DNA of 43,869 nucleotides from Spirochaetia bacterium. GTDB lineage: Bacteria; Spirochaetota; Spirochaetia; Treponematales; Treponemataceae. Shown here piece after piece: positions 42,961 to 43,869 of this stretch; the stretch's first letter is position 1, and each line of letters begins with the position of its first letter. A program made the translations under genes and the position numbers. The notes under the pieces were generated by a model, which saw only the letters and a program-made list of their open reading frames with translations, ran no database searches and was not told where the DNA came from. The stretch lies in assembly GCA_900769975.1 (NCBI GenBank), contig CAAGIR010000261.1, forward strand, positions 1 through 43,869, in the 5' to 3' direction.

Positions 42961-43728
42961 GTGAAAAGAAAAACTTATTTAACAATAATATGGAGTATTA
43001 CGCTATGTGTAATTCTTTTTTCTTCCACTCAATGTACAATTAAATCAAAAAACTTTTTTTCTGACTTTTGGAAAAACTTTGTCATAGATTTTGACGATTC
43101 TGACAATCAGGATTGGGAAAATAATCTGCGGCCTTTTGATTCAGACATATGGGATTCAGTAACGTCAAATTCTGCCCAGGTAAGGCTTTCTGAATTTTCT
43201 CAGATTGTTGTTGATGCAAATATAATGACTTTGACAATCGAAGAAGGAAATTCATGGAATTTACGATGTGATTTTTCTCACAAAGAATTACAGCCAGATT
43301 ATAAAATGAACAACAATACTCTTACTGTACGACAGCATTTATCTTCCAAACCAAAAGTGGCTTCGAAAAAGTGTGATCTTGTCATTACTGTACCTAAAAA
43401 TTCTAGTCTTGAAGATGTTGATGTAACAATTAACGTTGGTGAAATTGAAATTTCTTCTGTGGACATTAATAAATTGGCTGTAAATTTGAACATTGGTGAA
43501 ATTGATATAGATAAAGTGCAGTTTGACACTTTTACAGGCAAAATAAATATTGGTGAACTTTCTATAGATAATCTAAACAACCTTGAGGATTATGAGGTAT
43601 TTGCGGAAGTAAATCTTGGGGACATAAAAATTGAAAATGATCATTTCGGTCGAAAATATCGCCAGAAAATTTCTTCTGAAAAAAAGATAGACTGTTCTGT
43701 TAATATTGGCGAAATTTCCATAAATTAA
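42961..43728 (+). CDS. DUF4097-type beta-repeat protein
   Basis: The 255-aa exported protein has an N-terminal hydrophobic signal (IIWSITLCVILFSSTQC), a region with FSQIVVDANIMTLTIEEG and repeated beta rungs: NVGEIEI, NIGEIDI, NIGELSI, NLGDIKI and NIGEISI. This is the repeat pattern of DUF4097/adhesin-like right-handed beta structures. Possible lipidation at the Cys in STQC is weak by standard lipobox rules, though spirochaetes tolerate variants. GTG 42961 has GGAGG at 42951-42955. It lies 58 nt after the HAAS-type gene, probably co-transcribed. Confidence 0.78.
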   Translation: MKRKTYLTIIWSITLCVILFSSTQCTIKSKNFFSDFWKNFVIDFDDSDNQDWENNLRPFDSDIWDSVTSNSAQVRLSEFSQIVVDANIMTLTIEEGNSWNLRCDFSHKELQPDYKMNNNTLTVRQHLSSKPKVASKKCDLVITVPKNSSLEDVDVTINVGEIEISSVDINKLAVNLNIGEIDIDKVQFDTFTGKINIGELSIDNLNNLEDYEVFAEVNLGDIKIENDHFGRKYRQKISSEKKIDCSVNIGEISIN

Positions 43729-43751
43729 CTTTTTTTAAATTTTTTTGAAAA

Positions 43752-43781
43752 TTTTGGCTCAATCATTTTTTTTGTGTGATT
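43752..43781. repeat. Left terminal inverted repeat of an insertion sequence
   Basis: The reverse complement matches 86-115 in 26 of 30 positions, differing only in the A/T-rich centre. It marks the left end of an IS that continues beyond the window. Confidence 0.7.
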
Positions 43782-43790
43782 GAATAAAAT

Positions 43791-43846
43791 AGGGATAAAA
43801 GCCTGTATAATTGATTTTTCTATAAAACTAAACAGGCAGAATCCCT
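43791..43846 (+). promoter_or_regulatory. Hairpin abutting the transposase start codon
   Basis: AGGGAT (43791-43796) pairs with ATCCCT (43841-43846), and GCCTGT (43801-43806) pairs with ACAGGC (43832-43837). The outer stem touches ATG 43847. In RNA entering from outside the IS it would hide the translation start, a known way for elements to limit read-through expression. Confidence 0.6.
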
Positions 43847-43869
43847 ATGAATACTTATATCAGAATTCC
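43847..43869 (+). CDS. N terminus of a probable IS transposase (partial)
   Basis: ATG 43847 opens MNTYIRI and runs off the window. It sits 65 nt inside the terminal repeat, in the same strand as the gene ending at 102. The first residues resemble starts of IS4/IS1634-group transposases, but seven residues cannot decide a family. Confidence 0.45.

Overview
The window looks like a spirochaete chromosome segment, most likely from the genus Treponema. It is AT-rich and carries two large proteins (656 and 636 aa) that resemble Treponema-restricted conserved hypotheticals. It also has many lipoprotein-type signals with relaxed lipoboxes, an LplB/YtcP-type sugar ABC transporter, and several promoters whose -10 box lies directly against the start codon. 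The genus is inferred from protein style, not from a marker gene such as rRNA.

Region 1 (1-17.7 kb, almost all + strand) is the accessory-looking part. It opens with the 3' end of an insertion sequence, followed by a compact type II secretion-like cluster: secretin gspD broken by an in-frame TAG, gspE, gspF and gspG. Small membrane proteins, a GspL/PilN-like bitopic protein, a lipoprotein and an exported protein complete it. Next come a clostripain-family (C11) lipoprotein protease, a 386-nt gap rich in hairpins, and a 2035-aa exported YD/RHS-repeat protein. That protein has a Ser/Gly linker and a C-terminal domain resembling a C39-type cysteine peptidase. A lipoprotein follows. My reading is a small secretion machine beside its exported cargo; that link is inferred.

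Region 2 (17.7-22.7 kb) is a sugar-uptake locus: a divergent AraC regulator, a solute-binding protein and two permeases. A perfect inverted repeat lies between regulator and binding protein. Two terminator-like hairpins lie between binding protein and permeases.

Region 3 (22.9-41.7 kb) is mostly housekeeping or lineage-core. It holds a His-rich CobW/COG0523 GTPase, a LacI-sensor diguanylate cyclase overlapping a pyridoxal kinase gene, and the 656-aa protein in operon with a DUF2804 protein. It continues with a beta-CASP metallo-hydrolase, rpsU, an SDR reductase, ssb, a U32/DUF3656 protein, an OLD-like ATPase-TOPRIM protein, the 636-aa protein, a YfcE-like phosphodiesterase and hisC.

Region 4 (41.7-43.87 kb) holds a membrane protein with an N-terminal HAAS-type prefix and a DUF4097-type beta-repeat protein. 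The window closes with the 5' end of an insertion sequence. Its terminal repeat matches the one at the left edge in 26 of 30 positions, so the window lies between two same-orientation copies of one IS family.
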